Assembly: GCA_010094025.1 (NCBI GenBank) | Contig: ML991779.1 | Location: 124,001-188,000 of the forward strand | Reading direction: 5' to 3' | From: Viridothelium virens | Taxonomy: Eukaryota > Ascomycota > Dothideomycetes > Trypetheliales > Trypetheliaceae | DNA: 64,000 bases | Part shown: positions 22,814 through 35,467 of the stretch, piece by piece | How the letters are laid out: each line of letters opens with the position of its first letter | Position numbering within the stretch: position 1 is the first letter of the stretch | Notes under the pieces: generated by a model | The model's database searches: none | Told to the model about the DNA's origin: nothing | The model's input: only the letters and a program-made list of their open reading frames with translations | Made by a program: the position numbers and the translations under genes

Positions 22814-25800
22814 ATGTCTGGTCAGCGATCCCCTTCACATCTCGAATCCCTTCCTGCGAATACGGCCTCACCCTCTCCTCGTCCAGAAAGTTTCCGAACG
22901 AATTCCAACGATTCGGCCACTCCCCGTCCAGGCAAGCTCTACATCACTCGTCCCGATCCTCGAAACGCGACCCGTAGACCGATACCTAGCCCGCTTCAGG
23001 CCAGTCTGACGTCGAGCACATCCGGAGAGGACCTCCATAGTCCGGCTCTGTCTTCGGCTAGTCTTCGAAGTCCAAGTTTCGCAGTACCGGCCTCCTCACC
23101 TTCTTCACCCATCTCTCCACCCGGTTCCGCACGTGAAGCACCTCGCTCACCAAAAGAGCGCCTGGATGCGTTCTTTGCGGGAGGGCACGAAGCGTCCGTT
23201 GGCAGCGTTACGCGAGCTCAAGGTATATTGCAGACGAGGTCTACAACACAGTTGAGAAACGTATCTGCCCCGGTCTCTTCCTCACAGGATTTTGCCGCTC
23301 CCTCACTACCCGCCACCATGACAACGGTATCGCGGCCGAGCAGGCCGGACCCTCGCCCCATTTCGGCACCTCGAAATGCTTCAATCGATTCTGCAGTTTC
23401 GGCAGTATCCTCGAACGCCTCCCACTCAATGCAATCAAATGGATCACATTCGTACAAGTCGTCGCAAGACACCACCGCCTCGACCCCTCCAGATATTCAC
23501 AGCATGATTGCTGCGGCTGGCTCGGCTGAGAGCCTAATACATAATCTCATCAAGGATAAGCAGGCCGCTCAAGCAAGAGATTCGCAGCTTTGGCGATTAG
23601 TTGAGAAGCAGCGGGCAATGATATTAGGGCTGAACAAAGACTTGGATCGGGCTATCAAGGACAAGGAAAAATATCGAAAAAGATTGAAGGAGCAATTGGC
23701 AGCAAATGGGGCACGCTCCGGTTCGACAGCAGACGCTTTGTCACGACGCGATGGCACTCCCTCATCGACGCTAAGTGACCAATCCCTCGTCACTGTGTCT
23801 TCGAACCAGAGCAGGGATACTATTTCCGGCATACATGCACTACACTCTGGCAGCTCCACTTTATCAAGTCCTAGCCAAAACCCCGATGTGCAGCCAGCCC
23901 CTCTATCTCTGAGACATGCCGCTGCTGTGGCCGAGGCGCAAGAAGAGGATTCGGCCAGCTCTAGCCCACCAAAAGATACCCAACATGAAAAGAGTCATCA
24001 GGAAGACGTCAAGCTGAAGAATGATTCTCAAGGGGCTAAAGCTCCTTCGAAAAATGCCGACCTCAAGCATTCCCGGGAAGACTCCTATACACCAGGACAA
24101 GACGTGATCACTACTCCAAAACGAGACGCATTTGAAGAACCTCCAACAGTATCACTCACTCAAGCTACCCCGACTTTGGGTGCTCCACCAAGTCCTCCCA
24201 CTGACAGACCTACTCCTGTCATAAAAAAGGGGCCTCCAGCGCCTTTGGATCTATCTCATCCCAACCGCATTAGCAACCACCTTCACAGAACTTCCAATGA
24301 CGAAAATGGGCTCGATTCTGGATCTGAGTATGATGACATTCTTGAAGTTGAGGAATTGCCGATTTTTGAAGACAGAGGTCGGCGGAAGACAAGGGAAGAG
24401 GATGATCAACAGCGGGAAGCAGTGGTGGCCGCAGAGCAAGGAGCGCACAGTCAATCAACAAAGCTGAAGAAGAAGACCAGCAAAGGCAGTAAGCCTGGCA
24501 AGAGTCAGACCGGTACCAAAAGTCCACAAACAAGCGGTTCGGATAATCCTGGTAATGAGCCGTCAGATGGGCAAGTTTCATCACCCACAGTGCCAAAATA
24601 TGCTGCTATCCAACCCAATCAAGGTTCGATTGCAGCATTGCTCAGCCCTACAAGCTCGGAAGCGCCATCACAGCGGAGCAATGTTGTCTCGCCGCTCACG
24701 AGTCCTGGGCTTCCCACAAGTCCGCGGCCAGGGGATAGACCATTGAACTCTCCTACGCCCCGAATGCCACAGAGATCAATCGCTTCTCCTCCAACTTCAC
24801 CACATCCTACAAACAATACAATACCTCTTTCACCCCGCGCACCTAAGCAACCGATCCCCATGCCTCCCACCTCTCCGCTATCGTCTGCTTCTCCACACCT
24901 AGCAAGAGCTGAACAATACCAGAAACAAGCTGAACAAACTTCCATCGCTGATCGTTTGAATCCGGATACCCCACAAGAGACTCCTGAGTTAGAGACGCAA
25001 CAATTGGACTTTACGGAGACACCCGGGGAACAGATCTTCAGAGGGTTCATGTCAGCCAATTATCCTGGCCTGCTTATCTCTCCATCGGCTCTTTCTGCGA
25101 TCAATGTGCGGGTGTATTCGTCACGCCTGAAGCCTTCAAGGGCCAGTTTCATTGCCCCCAAACCTGAAGAAGACCCTGTTTTCACGCTTGCTATCTATGC
25201 TCGTTCTGATGGACGACAGTTGTGGCGAGTCGAAAAGACTATCCTTGCTTTGCCAGCATTCGATCAGCAAATCAAGTCCACTTCTTCTTTCCAGGAAAAC
25301 CTCCCTGATCGGGCTCTGTTCAATGGACATGCGCCTGCGAAGATTGATGCACGCCGGTCGGCACTCAATACCTATTTTGACAAACTGCTAGAAACGCCCT
25401 TCAGTGAGCAAGCGGCTCTGAATGTCTGTAAATTCCTCTCAACCGATGTTATTGGGGTGGAAGAGGACGACCGGCGGAGTACACTACTCCTAGACGCTTC
25501 TTCGGCAGCGACAGCCCCAACCGCACTTGCGCCCTCGACAATAAATGGTAGAGCTCGCAAGGATGGTTATCTAACAAAACGTGGCAAAAATTTTGGGGGT
25601 TGGAAAGCCAGATACTTCGTCTTGGACGGTCCACAGCTCCGCTACTTTGAGGCGCCTGGAGGTGCCCACCTTGGGTCGATCAAGCTTCCCGGCGCGCAGA
25701 TTGGAAAGCAGTCGTCTCAGCAAGCAAACCAGTCCCCCAGTTCCCATGATGAGGATGTCGATAACCAGTATCGTCATGCCTTTCTGATCCTAGAACCCAA

Positions 25801-27623
25801 GAGAAAAGACTCGTCAAGTCTTGTTCGACATGTTCTGTGTGCGGAGAGCGACGAAGAAAGGGATTCATGGGTTGATGCTTTGATGACTTACGTTGATTAT
25901 CAAGACGAAAGTCATGTTTCGAAACATGGTAAACTGCAGAAGGGCGCAAAGTCACCTACTTTCCCAAAAGAGCAATACAGCGAACGGCCTTCATCATCCA
26001 GACAACATCGACAGGGAAGCGTCTCCCGACCTTCAAATGAGTTCCGAGGCTTCCACTACGAAGATGCAGTCGCTGCTGAGGCACCAAGGATGGTTGGACC
26101 AAAAGGCACGCCTTCGCCTCCAATGCACGGTGAGTCGCCTGAGCTAGGTACGGCTCCTGCTGCACGTGAGAGCCATCTGGCAATATCAGGTCCACGTAAT
26201 GGCGCTAAGATTGATGATGCTTCAGCATGGGGCAACAAGTCACAGGCTGCCAAAGATAAGGAGCCGAAGAAGCGGAGCATATTTGGGTTCCGTCAAAGAG
26301 TTTCTTCGGACTTTGCCACACTTGCTGCCAATACTCAAGGACAATCGAATGCCCAATATAATCATGTGGAGCGTCAGTACAACGGTCCAGTGCGGCCAGT
26401 CTTCGGTGCGCCACTGGCACAGGCGGTCTATTACTGTGCTCCTGACAACGTCGACGTCAATCTTCCCGCCGTGGTATATCGCTGCCTCGAGTATTTGACA
26501 GAACGAAATGCGGCAAGTGAAGAAGGCATCTTCAGACTAAGTGGATCGAACTTGGTCATCAAAGGGCTCCGTGAGCGGTTCAATACTGAAGGTGATGTGC
26601 GGCTTCTGGAAGGACCGTACTACGATATTCATGCTGTGGCATCTCTTTTGAAGCTCTACTTGAGGGAACTTCCTAATTCGATCTTGACTCGCGAACTTCA
26701 TTTGGAATTTCTCAAGGCACTTGGTAAGTCAATACAAACCCCCTGACAGAGAAGCTGGCACTGACGAACCCCTAGACCTTGACGAGAAGCAGAAGAAGGT
26801 AGCAGCCTGTAATGTGCTTGTCCACCGCCTACCTACTGCGAACTTGGAACTCCTGAAGGCTCTGTCATCTTATCTCTTGATAATCACCAATAATGCAGAG
26901 GTCAACAAGATGGGTGTTCGCAATGGTAAGCATGGCTCCAATTCCTACCGGGGGGAGACTCTAACTCACTATTCACCAGTCGGCATCGTCTTTGCGCCCA
27001 CCCTTAACATTCCCGCCCCCCTTATTTCCCTCTTCCTCACCGACCACGACTACATATTTGGTGACGCCATCGACGAAGCCCAATCTCCGCTCAAAGAAGT
27101 TTCCGTTGAGCCTCCATCTCCTGACAGCATTCGCTCGCCACGCCGCCAAATGTTCTCGGATCTTCCCACGCCTGGTTACAATACTACATCTTTCCCACAA
27201 GATCAATACCCTGTCGCTGCTCCCGCTCCTTTATTCACCTCCCACGCGTCCGACGACCCGACCTCTCACTCTCGGTCAGGCTCTCGAACAGATACAGACG
27301 CAGCCTTGGGAAATACAGGCTTCATACCGATGCAGCCATCGTACTCGTACGACTCTGCAAACGTGCATATACAACAAAACCAACATGAAGGACATACGGG
27401 ATATGGCAGTCTCAACGGTGCGCTCGCGACTGCTCCACCCGCGCTACAAGAGAAGAGTGCAGAGAGGATGAGGGCGATTGAGAAGCGGAATCGCCGAGAG
27501 AGTGGAATGCTGATGGTGAACATGATGGCGGCACAGAAGCGGGAGTCTTCCGCCGGGAGGGGGCAGAGTAGTATGAGTAGTTTGAAGAGGATGGCGGAGG
27601 GAAGCACGTTTTTCCATGAGTGA
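22814..27623 (+). CDS. bem3: Rho GTPase-activating protein, Bem3-like (PX-PH-RhoGAP)
   Basis: Three exons (22814-26723, 26776-26925, 26980-27623) encode 1567 residues, larger than yeast Bem3. A long disordered Ser/Pro-rich N-terminus includes a short coiled coil at about 255-300. A PX-like phosphoinositide-binding domain (about 735-885) is followed by a PH domain (about 912-1025, DGYLTKRGKNFGGWKARYFVLDG) and a RhoGAP domain (about 1195-1400). The RhoGAP arginine finger is seen in GIFRLSGS near residue 1240, and LLKLYLRELPNSIL is typical of the fold. Both introns fall inside the RhoGAP domain and their removal restores ALDLDEKQ and VRNVGIVFAPTL. The family stimulates GTP hydrolysis by Cdc42/Rho proteins at polarised growth sites; a role in hyphal tip polarity is expected from homology. 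The C-terminal 170 residues are disordered. Confidence 0.93.
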
Positions 27624-29868
27624 ATGAATGATCTACTGCCTAATGCAACGGGGCTTGAAGAGTGGGTACAACTGAGGTGACGCCTTTGCGATCTACTATT
27701 ATTTTCTAATACCTGTTTTGGAATGGGAATGTCGAATGATCTGGACTGGAAGAGCAATGACTGATTGACTTCATTGTCTGAAGATTTTTACTCTGTTTTC
27801 CATATATTTATTTTTTGTCCTTTTTGCGGTTCTTTGGATTTTGTCTGGTTTTATTCCGAAGCGAGAATACCCTTTGTGTTGGTTGGAGATTTTCATGCCT
27901 GGCATATCCACAATGGAAGTTGTTGGAGCGATTTATGGCAAAGTAGAGATTTGGTGGGATTGGATGTTTTTTTTTGGTGCGAGCATATGGACTTGTCGCG
28001 CATATGAGATGAGTAGGATCCATTGGTCCTTTTCCACATTGGATGAACCGATGGGCTGCTTCAGCATAGCATTGTAGTTTCAGATACCCTCTTGTTTCAG
28101 TATTATCGGAGTGATTAGCGTCTCCTGATACTACATGAGTCACAGTTAATGATCCTCGATGATTTAGCCGACTAAGTGGTCATGCACCTGTCTAATTGGG
28201 AGAAGTGAAGAGCGTCAAGATGTCTTCCCGACTTTCCAGACCCAAAATAAACTCGAAATTACAATTCACTCTCCGTGGAGGCGTCCGGTGTATCTTGACC
28301 TCGAATTCTGGGTTTTGCTTGGCTTCTCATGGCTGAAGCAACTTCCGTGGATTTCAATGCTTCTAGTCTTATTGATAAATCTCCGAGGTGACCCACAGCA
28401 TGAAGGAGCGGAGTTTTCTTAGATGAAACTTTTCTAGTCCCTCGATTCCGAATTTTCCATTTTCATAGCAGGTGGAGTAAGCAGGTCTCGAGCAGATTGA
28501 TCAAGGCGGGAAGTCATACTGGACGATCATTGTGCTAAAGTTCTTTGTCCACAGGCCTATCGTTGCGATAGATGCACCAGGATCGTGCAAGCATCCGCAG
28601 GCCAGCGCAAAAGGTTCTGCCCTATGAGACACACCGATTTGACTGCATTAGGCAGTGGTAAGGTTTCAATGTCAAAATGGTAAGCAAATGGTATTGCTTG
28701 GATGCTCATATTTCTCACATTGCATTACCTGGGAAGCCCCAGACTTAAACGCACTCTGCGACATGAGCCACTAGGTAAGCTGGGTCGAGCCTTCTCAGCC
28801 AGAGACGAATCACCACTGGAAACGTATCAATAATTGCGAGCGGTATGGCGGTATGGACTGTGGACCTCGGCTCTAAGGCAAGGTGCGGCGACTCGGATGC
28901 ACGTCGACTCGCCCGAGCTAATTTGTGGCCTGAGCACTGCAAGATAAGCTTTTCGTTCCGATGAAGAATGAAATGCATCTGCGGCTAATTTAGAGTGCTG
29001 GAGTCTCCGTGGGACTGGCCGTGGTATTGGGACTGGCTGAGCTGCCACGGACGCAGCTTTGGTGTAGGTCCAAAAATGAAAGGTGCACCGAGTAGGTCTT
29101 CTAACTCTTCTAGCAACACTAAATACAAATCAAAGTCCATACATGGGGGCACTGAACTTGCGCTGGGACGAGTATCTATCTTTTAGTCAACGATAAACTT
29201 AAAGATCTGTCAAGCTGTTTGAGGTAGGTTGCAATATTCGACGCCTCCAAGATGAGGATCTCTGCGATAAACATTTTCGATCTGCTCGAAAAGTGGAACT
29301 GTTGAACCTCAGACTCAAGAACGTAGGGTATGCTGACATGGAAGATAGACACCTGCTGGTTCGCTTATTGATTCAAGCCATAGTGCAGACGGTGCATATG
29401 TCAAGCTATAAATAGCTAGGGCGGAATCGAATCCCTTGTCAAAAGAATTCTCGTTTGAGGGTCTGAGTTTACTGAGATAAATCAATCCAGAATGATGCCA
29501 TCCACATGCGACCGGCTACATGGTTTGTACAAGTATAAGCGAGAAGATGCTATCGAAATCGTTCTGATAAAGTTAATCTTCGGAACAGTTCTGCAGCATG
29601 CCATGCAACCCGCCCCGATGGTCGATGTCGTGTGATAGCCACGATGCAATAAAGCCGAGGCCAATAGCTGCCAGAAAATTGAATCTCTAGTCAGGACAAG
29701 ATCTGCGGGTCAATATGGAGACTGAGGGAGCTGCAACTGATCGAGAGCTGCCGGTCTACAGAGCAATCGTTTCGTTAGATCTCGACAAAAGACAGGCACC
29801 TCACTCAAGAGGTCTTAAATCAATACTTGCACGCTACCCCAAATCAACTTGGCAACTCATAGTCAGTC
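27624..29868. other. Intergenic 2.2 kb; no gene seen
   Basis: After the Bem3-like stop, only short unsupported frames are present on either strand. No RNA gene or repeat was recognised. The last several hundred bases presumably hold the promoter of the SDR gene. Confidence 0.5.
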
Positions 29869-30894
29869 ATGGCAACTACAGAAATTTCGCAGCAAGCTCC
29901 AGCCGGTCGTCTTGCTGACAAGGTCGCCATCATCACGGGCGCATCATCTGGTCTTGGCCGAGCCATTGCACTGGCTTATTCTCGTGAGGGCGCGAAGGTT
30001 GTCTGCGCTGATTTACGAGAAGATGCTCGTTCTCAGATCAAGACCGAGACGATGATATCTACAGTGCAACTGTTACAGAAGGAGGCAGGGAAAGATCGCG
30101 TCATTTTTTGCAAGACTGATGTCAGCAAAGCCGAGGAGATAGAGGCCTTGGTGGAAAAGGCTGTAGAAACTTTTGGACGTCTGGATGTGTAATAAGACAA
30201 CTCTTCTTTTCAAGGAAAGCCGGATCTTACTAACTGTCCGCAGCATGGTTAACAATGCCGGAATCGCGCCTGAGCCAACATTCATGCACAGAGCGACGGA
30301 GGAACAGTGGGATCTCGTGATGAACGTCAACGCCCGCTCGGTATTCCTAGGCTGCAAATACGCAATCTCTCAAATGTTGAAGCAGCTACCGCACTCAAGC
30401 GGCGACCGTGGATGGATCGTAAACATGTCATCATGCGCTGGAATAGTCGGTCTGCCCAGGACACGTAAGTTGGGCCTTGATTCGATTGATTATAGACCCA
30501 CTTCTTGAGATCGGACTAATTTGTCGGTGCTGTAGCAACTTACTCTGCCGCAAAGGGTGCTGTGGTTTCAATGACAAGACAAGTAGCAGTAGACTACGCA
30601 AGGCATCGAATTCATTGCAATGTACTGTGCCCAGGCTGTGAGTAACATAGCAATCCCGATCAAATGATTCTGGATCAGTCATTAATTGAAATAGATACAC
30701 AAACGGCCATACTCGCAGACACATTCTCACAACTCCCTGCCGGGTCATCCGTAGCTCTCGGAGCTATGCATCCCTTCAAAGGTCTCGGTTCCGCTGAGGA
30801 CATAGCTGGTCCGGCCGTCTTCTTGGCCAGTAAAGATGCACAATGGGCCACAGGAGTAGTGATGCCAATCGATGGCGGCTATAGTGCACAGTAG
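29869..30894 (+). CDS. Short-chain dehydrogenase/reductase (classical SDR)
   Basis: Four exons (29869-30188, 30244-30464, 30536-30637, 30695-30894) encode 280 residues, normal for a classical SDR. The Rossmann motif TGASSGLG is at about residue 25. The family NNAG follows the first splice junction, where GT+C restores DVMVNNAG. The catalytic residues appear as the serine in NMSSCAG and the YSAAK Tyr-x-x-x-Lys signature, and the chain ends [13 protein letters not shown]. The aspartate in VVCADLRED after the second beta strand suggests a preference for NAD(H); that is inference. The substrate is unknown. The gene is followed on the same strand, 608 bases later, by a cytochrome P450, so the two could act in one pathway. 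The model has three small introns, and skipping them would fragment it into short frames. Confidence 0.9.
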
Positions 30895-31502
30895 GCCGAC
30901 CACAAAATGTGAATTGAGCATTTGGTTTTGCATGTAACCAAATTTTTGCACGTGTCCCTGTTATCTGGATAGAGTAGACCGTTCATTGATGCGCATTTCT
31001 CATTCAACGCTGGCCATATATGCGTGTGGATTCGGCTAAGCATGGATGTTAGATCATTCGACCAATGCTATCCTTACAGCAAGTCAATCCTTAACAATTG
31101 CTTCATATTGCGCAAGATCCTCCATATCACGGGCGTAGGAAAGGAATTTTAGAGCAGAGTTCTTTTGGCGCTTTGACCAGCTGAGGAAGATTGGCCTCTA
31201 TGCCTCACGACAAACTCAACCGTCTAAAATTCGAACACTGTCGATATCCAATGTTTCGTTCTGTTTGCAATTGAATGCTAAATGGTTCAATGTCGCAAGC
31301 TGCGTAGACCTTGATATGCAATCAATAAGGTAGGAGTTAAGAAGTTCTGATAACCCAATTGCGGACGAGACCGGACAAGCAGCAGGGTGGTGAAGTGCGT
31401 CACACCACATATGCTAAGAGTCAGAGCTATCAAATTTCTTACCATGAAAAGACGTTTCTCTTCCTTCCACCCATCGATTTGCTTGCTATTCGTGCTACGC
31501 AA
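30895..31502. other. SDR-P450 intergenic region
   Basis: 608 bases with no separate gene. The frame of the P450 stays open upstream to 31359, but the residues before the ATG at 31503 are polar and do not look like a P450 N-terminus. Confidence 0.5.
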
Positions 31503-33031
31503 ATGGCGCTGAACGACCTGCTTGTGAGCCTTGTAGATGCGATTCCTGCACTTCCAATTTTCACTCTCATCTCTGCCCAGCTTCTACTCCTCATATTTAC
31601 GATCGGAATCTATACAATCTATTTTCATCCCCTCTCCCACATCCCTGGTCCCCTCATTTCTAAGCTTACCTCCCTCTGGATCTACTACCACAGCTACATT
31701 GGCGACGAGCCAGCCCTGATCGATCGTCTTCACCAAATTTACGGGCCCATCGTCCGGGTCTGCCCCAATGAAGTCGACATCTCGGACGGCAATGCACTGA
31801 ACCCAATTTACGTTTCCGCCGGCGGCTTTGGCAAAGCCCCCTGCTACGCCAACTACGACATTGACGCCCACCCGACCATCTTCTCTGCGCTGAACCTTGC
31901 GCACCGCTCCCCGCGGGCAAAAGCTGTGTTGCCGTTGTTTGCGCCTGCGAGCATCCGCGCGAGCACGGATGTGTTGGAGGAATGTGTGGAGCGTTTCGTT
32001 GAGCGATTAAAGCTGGAGGCGCGGTCAGGGAAACCGGTGAATGTGCTAAATTTGAGTCGGAGTTTGGCGCTGGACGTGGTATCGGCGTACCTCTTCAGTG
32101 AGAGCTATGGAGGGGTGAAGGAGGCGGGCGAAGAGTTGAGTGCGAGTCGGTTTGTGGATGCATTTGTCGCGGTGGGAAGGTTCTTCTATTTGCCTACGTG
32201 GGCCTTTGTGGTTGCAGAAGCGATAACAGCAAGGCTGTATCCGAGTACGAATAAGGTTGCTGACGTGAGCATAGCGCGGGTAGAAGGGTTCGTGGGAAAG
32301 TTAGTGGAAGAGGCGGTTCAGGGAGAAAGGAAGGGGTCCTATCAAGAGAGAATGTTGAAAGCGGGTGTTGCGAAGGACGAGGTAGAATCGCAATGTAAGG
32401 ACGTGATATTCGCTGGGACGGACTCAACCGGGATGAACTTAGGGACGATATGTTGGAGTCTAGTGCAGAATCCAGAACAGTTCGTTCACCTCTACCCGGT
32501 CCACTTTGCTCTAGAGAAAGGCTAACTCGGTAAAGATACGAGAAACTACGCAGAGAAATACTAGAAGCTAAAGAAGCCACCCCAGATGCCGACCCTCAGA
32601 CTCTACCCTATCTCCGCGCAGTTGTGAAGGAGGGTCTCCGCGTGTCGATGGCAAATCCGACCCGTCTTCCCCGTATTGTCCCGTCAACCGGCTGGACCTT
32701 CAAACATGTCTTCCTTCCTCCAGGGACTATTGTTTCCTGCCAAATGTATAGCCTCCATTTCAACCCCACCATTTTTCCACAGCCATCCAAGTTCCAGCCT
32801 GAAAGGTGGCTAGACCCAAGTGCGGAAATGCTGAGGGATCATATACCGTTCGGGATCGGCACGCGTCAGTGCATTGCACGCAATCTTGCCAGTGCTAACT
32901 TGTTCATGAGTGTGCAAAAAATTGTGGAGGACGACTGCCTTAGGGGTGCTAGCGTGACACGAAGTAGTATAGAAAGGCTATATTGGTTCAATTCAAAGGC
33001 CAGTGAGGGGAAGATTGAGTTGGTTTGGTGA
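31503..33031 (+). CDS. Cytochrome P450 monooxygenase
   Basis: Two exons (31503-32479, 32536-33031) encode 490 residues. An N-terminal membrane anchor (about 15-40, LPIFTLISAQLLLLIFTIGI) is followed by the hinge HPLSHIPGP, so it is a microsomal class II enzyme of the ER needing P450 reductase. The I-helix is AGTDSTG, the K-helix ExxR is in KEGLR, the PERW-type motif is FQPERWLDP, and the heme loop is PFGIGTRQCIA with the thiolate cysteine. Ala replaces the usual final Gly of FxxGxRxCxG, which is tolerated in many P450s. The single intron begins with the uncommon donor GTTCGT, but the join restores NPEQYEKLRREIL and the acceptor TAAAG fits. The C-terminal part after the heme loop is slightly short. 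The substrate is unknown; clan assignment needs a tree. Confidence 0.9.
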
Positions 33032-33599
33032 AAGGTCATGACGGATGTACAAATTGAATAGCTCAATGTGATCACCTCGCAATAAATAAGATCCGCTTAG
33101 GTATATTCAGCTAGAGGAGAAGAAGAAATCGGTATAGCCCCCGGTCTGTAAGGCGCTGAAAGTGAAAACTCACAGTGGGCGAAAAAATACATGCTTTACA
33201 TCAGAACCGCATATACGCAAACATGACCCCTTTTTACGTCGACCAGGAATCGCAGGCTGAGCTAGCTGACACTCGATGCTGGCGGAGATGCTGTCACTAG
33301 ACTCAGCCAACCGGCGATATCTACCTAAGGTCTACGGGATAGAGGTAGCACAGTAGGTACAGACTGATACGATCACTCAATTCAGAACTTCGTCGGCGGA
33401 GGTTTCGGAGCGGTCTCGGTGGTTGGATCACTGGCCTAGCCACAGTTAGCCACCTGTGGCTGACACCTCTCGGACGCGCATCGTCGTGACAGCCTGAAGC
33501 TGCAATAACTGTCCCTTCAACTGCCTTCGCCCGTGAACTTCTTCTCATTTCCCTGCAGACTCTCCACTTGACAGATCAATCAGGTCTGCTTGTCCCGCC
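33032..33599. other. P450-PRE10 intergenic region
   Basis: 568 bases with no gene recognised. It holds the presumed PRE10 promoter, including a one-mismatch match to the yeast proteasome element (separate entry). Confidence 0.5.
33446..33454 (-). promoter_or_regulatory. PACE-like motif upstream of PRE10
   Basis: The minus strand reads GGTGGCTAA, one mismatch from the yeast proteasome-associated control element GGTGGCAAA bound by Rpn4. It lies about 145 bases before the PRE10 start codon. A similar site is found before ECM29. A nine-base match with one mismatch is easily met by chance, and use of this element in filamentous ascomycetes is not established by this sequence. Confidence 0.25.
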
Positions 33600-34623
33600 A
33601 TGGTAAGTTCAGAACTTATCGTATTATCTCAAAAGTCCTTGCAAAGCCCCTTGTCTTTCTTGAAGGCTGACTAGAGCTTCCGGTTAGACGTCGATTGGCA
33701 CAGGCTATGATCTTTCCAATTCAGTCTTCTCTCCGGATGGCCGAAACTTTCAGGTTGAGTACGCAGTCAAAGCAGTCGAGAATGGAGGGACAGCCATAGG
33801 CATAAGATGCAAGGATGGAGTCGTGCTCGCTCTCGAGAAGCTCATCCACAGTCGATTACTCAAAAAGGATGCGAACAAGCGAATAGCGACAGTCGACCGC
33901 AAAGTGGGTGTCGTTTCTGCCGGACTACTACCCGATGGCCGCCATTTCGTATCCCGCGCACGAGATGAGGCTGCACAATGGCGAAGCATCTACAAATCAC
34001 CGATACCTACATCGTCCCTTGCTGATCGTATGGGAGGTTATGTCCAAGCTTATACACTCTACTCAAGCGTGCGACCCTTCGGTGTGACCGCCATTGTCGG
34101 TGGATGGGACTCTGAAGCAGAGCTTGGAGTGGATGGCCAAGTCGGCTCAGGACCAAAAGTTGGTGCAGGAGGCAAGCGAGAAGGCGCAAAATCTGGAGGC
34201 CCGTATCTATATATGATCGAACCGAGTGGACTATACTGGGTAAGTTCTATTTGTTTGGACGAGTATGCTTTTCTATGCGCCTAACGTTATCAGGGCTATT
34301 ATGGCGCGGCTACGGGAAAGGGCAGACAGGCTGCAAAGGCTGAGCTTGAGAAGCTTAACCTTGCGGACGGGGAGATATCGCTTGAGCAGGGCGTTAAGGA
34401 GGCGGCTCGCATCATTTATGTCGCGCACGAGGACAGCAAGGATAAGGAATTTGAGCTTGAGATGACCTGGGTCAGCTCACTGGAGGGACCAACAAAGGGA
34501 CATCACCAGGAGGTACCGAAGGCGCTAAGGGAAGAGGCCGAGAGGTTGGCCAAGAAATCTTTGGAACCGGAGGATGAAGAAGAAGAAGCAAGGGTAGAGG
34601 GAGGTGATAGAATGGAAGAGTAG
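33600..34623 (+). CDS. pre10: 20S proteasome subunit alpha-7 (PRE10/PSMA3)
   Basis: Three exons (33600-33602, 33688-34239, 34294-34623) encode 294 residues. The first coding exon is the ATG alone: CCGCCATG is followed at once by GTAAGT. After an 85-base phase-0 intron the next exon continues TSIGTGYDLSNSVFSPDGR, exactly the expected N-terminus of alpha-7. The proteasome alpha signature (SNSVFSPDGRNFQVEYAVKAVENGG) covers roughly residues 10-35, followed by CKDGVVLALEKL. A second intron after LYW rejoins to GYYGAATGKG, a region well conserved in this subunit. The C-terminus is acidic (EPEDEEEEARVEGG), longer than in animals and similar in kind to yeast Pre10. The protein is a structural alpha-ring subunit of the 20S core. 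The downstream neighbour encodes the proteasome adaptor ECM29. Confidence 0.95.
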
Positions 34624-35467
34624 TACTCACCTGTGCCAAGGGTGCTGTGAGTACTGCATGTCAACATACAAGGACGCCAAACCCGGCCGACCCGTATACT
34701 GTACTAATAGCGAATATTGCAAACAACTACATCGGCCGATGGCTTCATCTTGGGGGTTTGCAGAAAAGACTTCCCCATGTGCATGCTACTCTCTTCCCAT
34801 CCTTTCACTCCGCAACGAATCCAAAAATGAGATCGAAGGCATAGACTAATAATTCCACCTGACGTCCGTCTAGACTCTCTCATCTAAGATATTGCTAACT
34901 GTAACTCGCGGAATGGCCGTTATGTACAGACAAACGTATATAAGATGTAGTGTAAGAGAAGCAAAATTAAGGGGTTCATCGAGATTGAGGATACGTAAAC
35001 TACCTACCTAGAGTAGTAGTATGACCTCGAAAAATCCCCGAAAGTCTTTGCGACCCAGCAGTATTTTGGTGAACTCGAGTCAATAGATTACACCTGCATA
35101 TAAATTTACCTTACTAGACCCTTACCTTACTTATTAGGTTCCAATCCAGACGGGTACGGACCGAAGCCGTACCTGCATTTTGAGATTAGCGAAGGATCAA
35201 AGGCCATCGTCTCAAGGTACGGTAACGTCATCAAGCGTTTGCCTTACTCTCATATTTCTGAAGTGAAGAACTCTAGGTTGCCACCACGACGCACACATCA
35301 CTGCCTAGCCATAACACCACATGTTGCTGAATAATACGGCGCGTAGCATAGCGTGATCGAGCACCATCAACAATGTGCAATGTAAAGTTCTTCGTCACTT
35401 CTCAGTCCGACTTCTCTTTTGTTCTTGTCAGGCCAATCTCGACGTCAGGTTCATCTCCTCCACGACC
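34624..35467. other. PRE10-ECM29 intergenic region
   Basis: 844 bases with no gene. A PACE-like nonamer lies about 180 bases before the ECM29 start. The frame of ECM29 remains open from 35375, but the ATG at 35468 gives the expected MASTQQ-type start. Confidence 0.5.
35277..35285 (-). promoter_or_regulatory. PACE-like motif upstream of ECM29
   Basis: The minus strand reads GGTGGCAAC, one mismatch in the last base from GGTGGCAAA. It lies about 180 bases upstream of the ECM29 start, in a position similar to the site before PRE10. Support is only the sequence match and the shared function of the two genes. Confidence 0.25.

Noticed and set aside
18087-33031. A secondary-metabolite cluster made of the oxygenase, SDR and P450
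   Set aside because: There is no backbone synthase, transporter or regulator, and the Bem3-like housekeeping gene and long spacers separate the oxygenase from the SDR-P450 pair.
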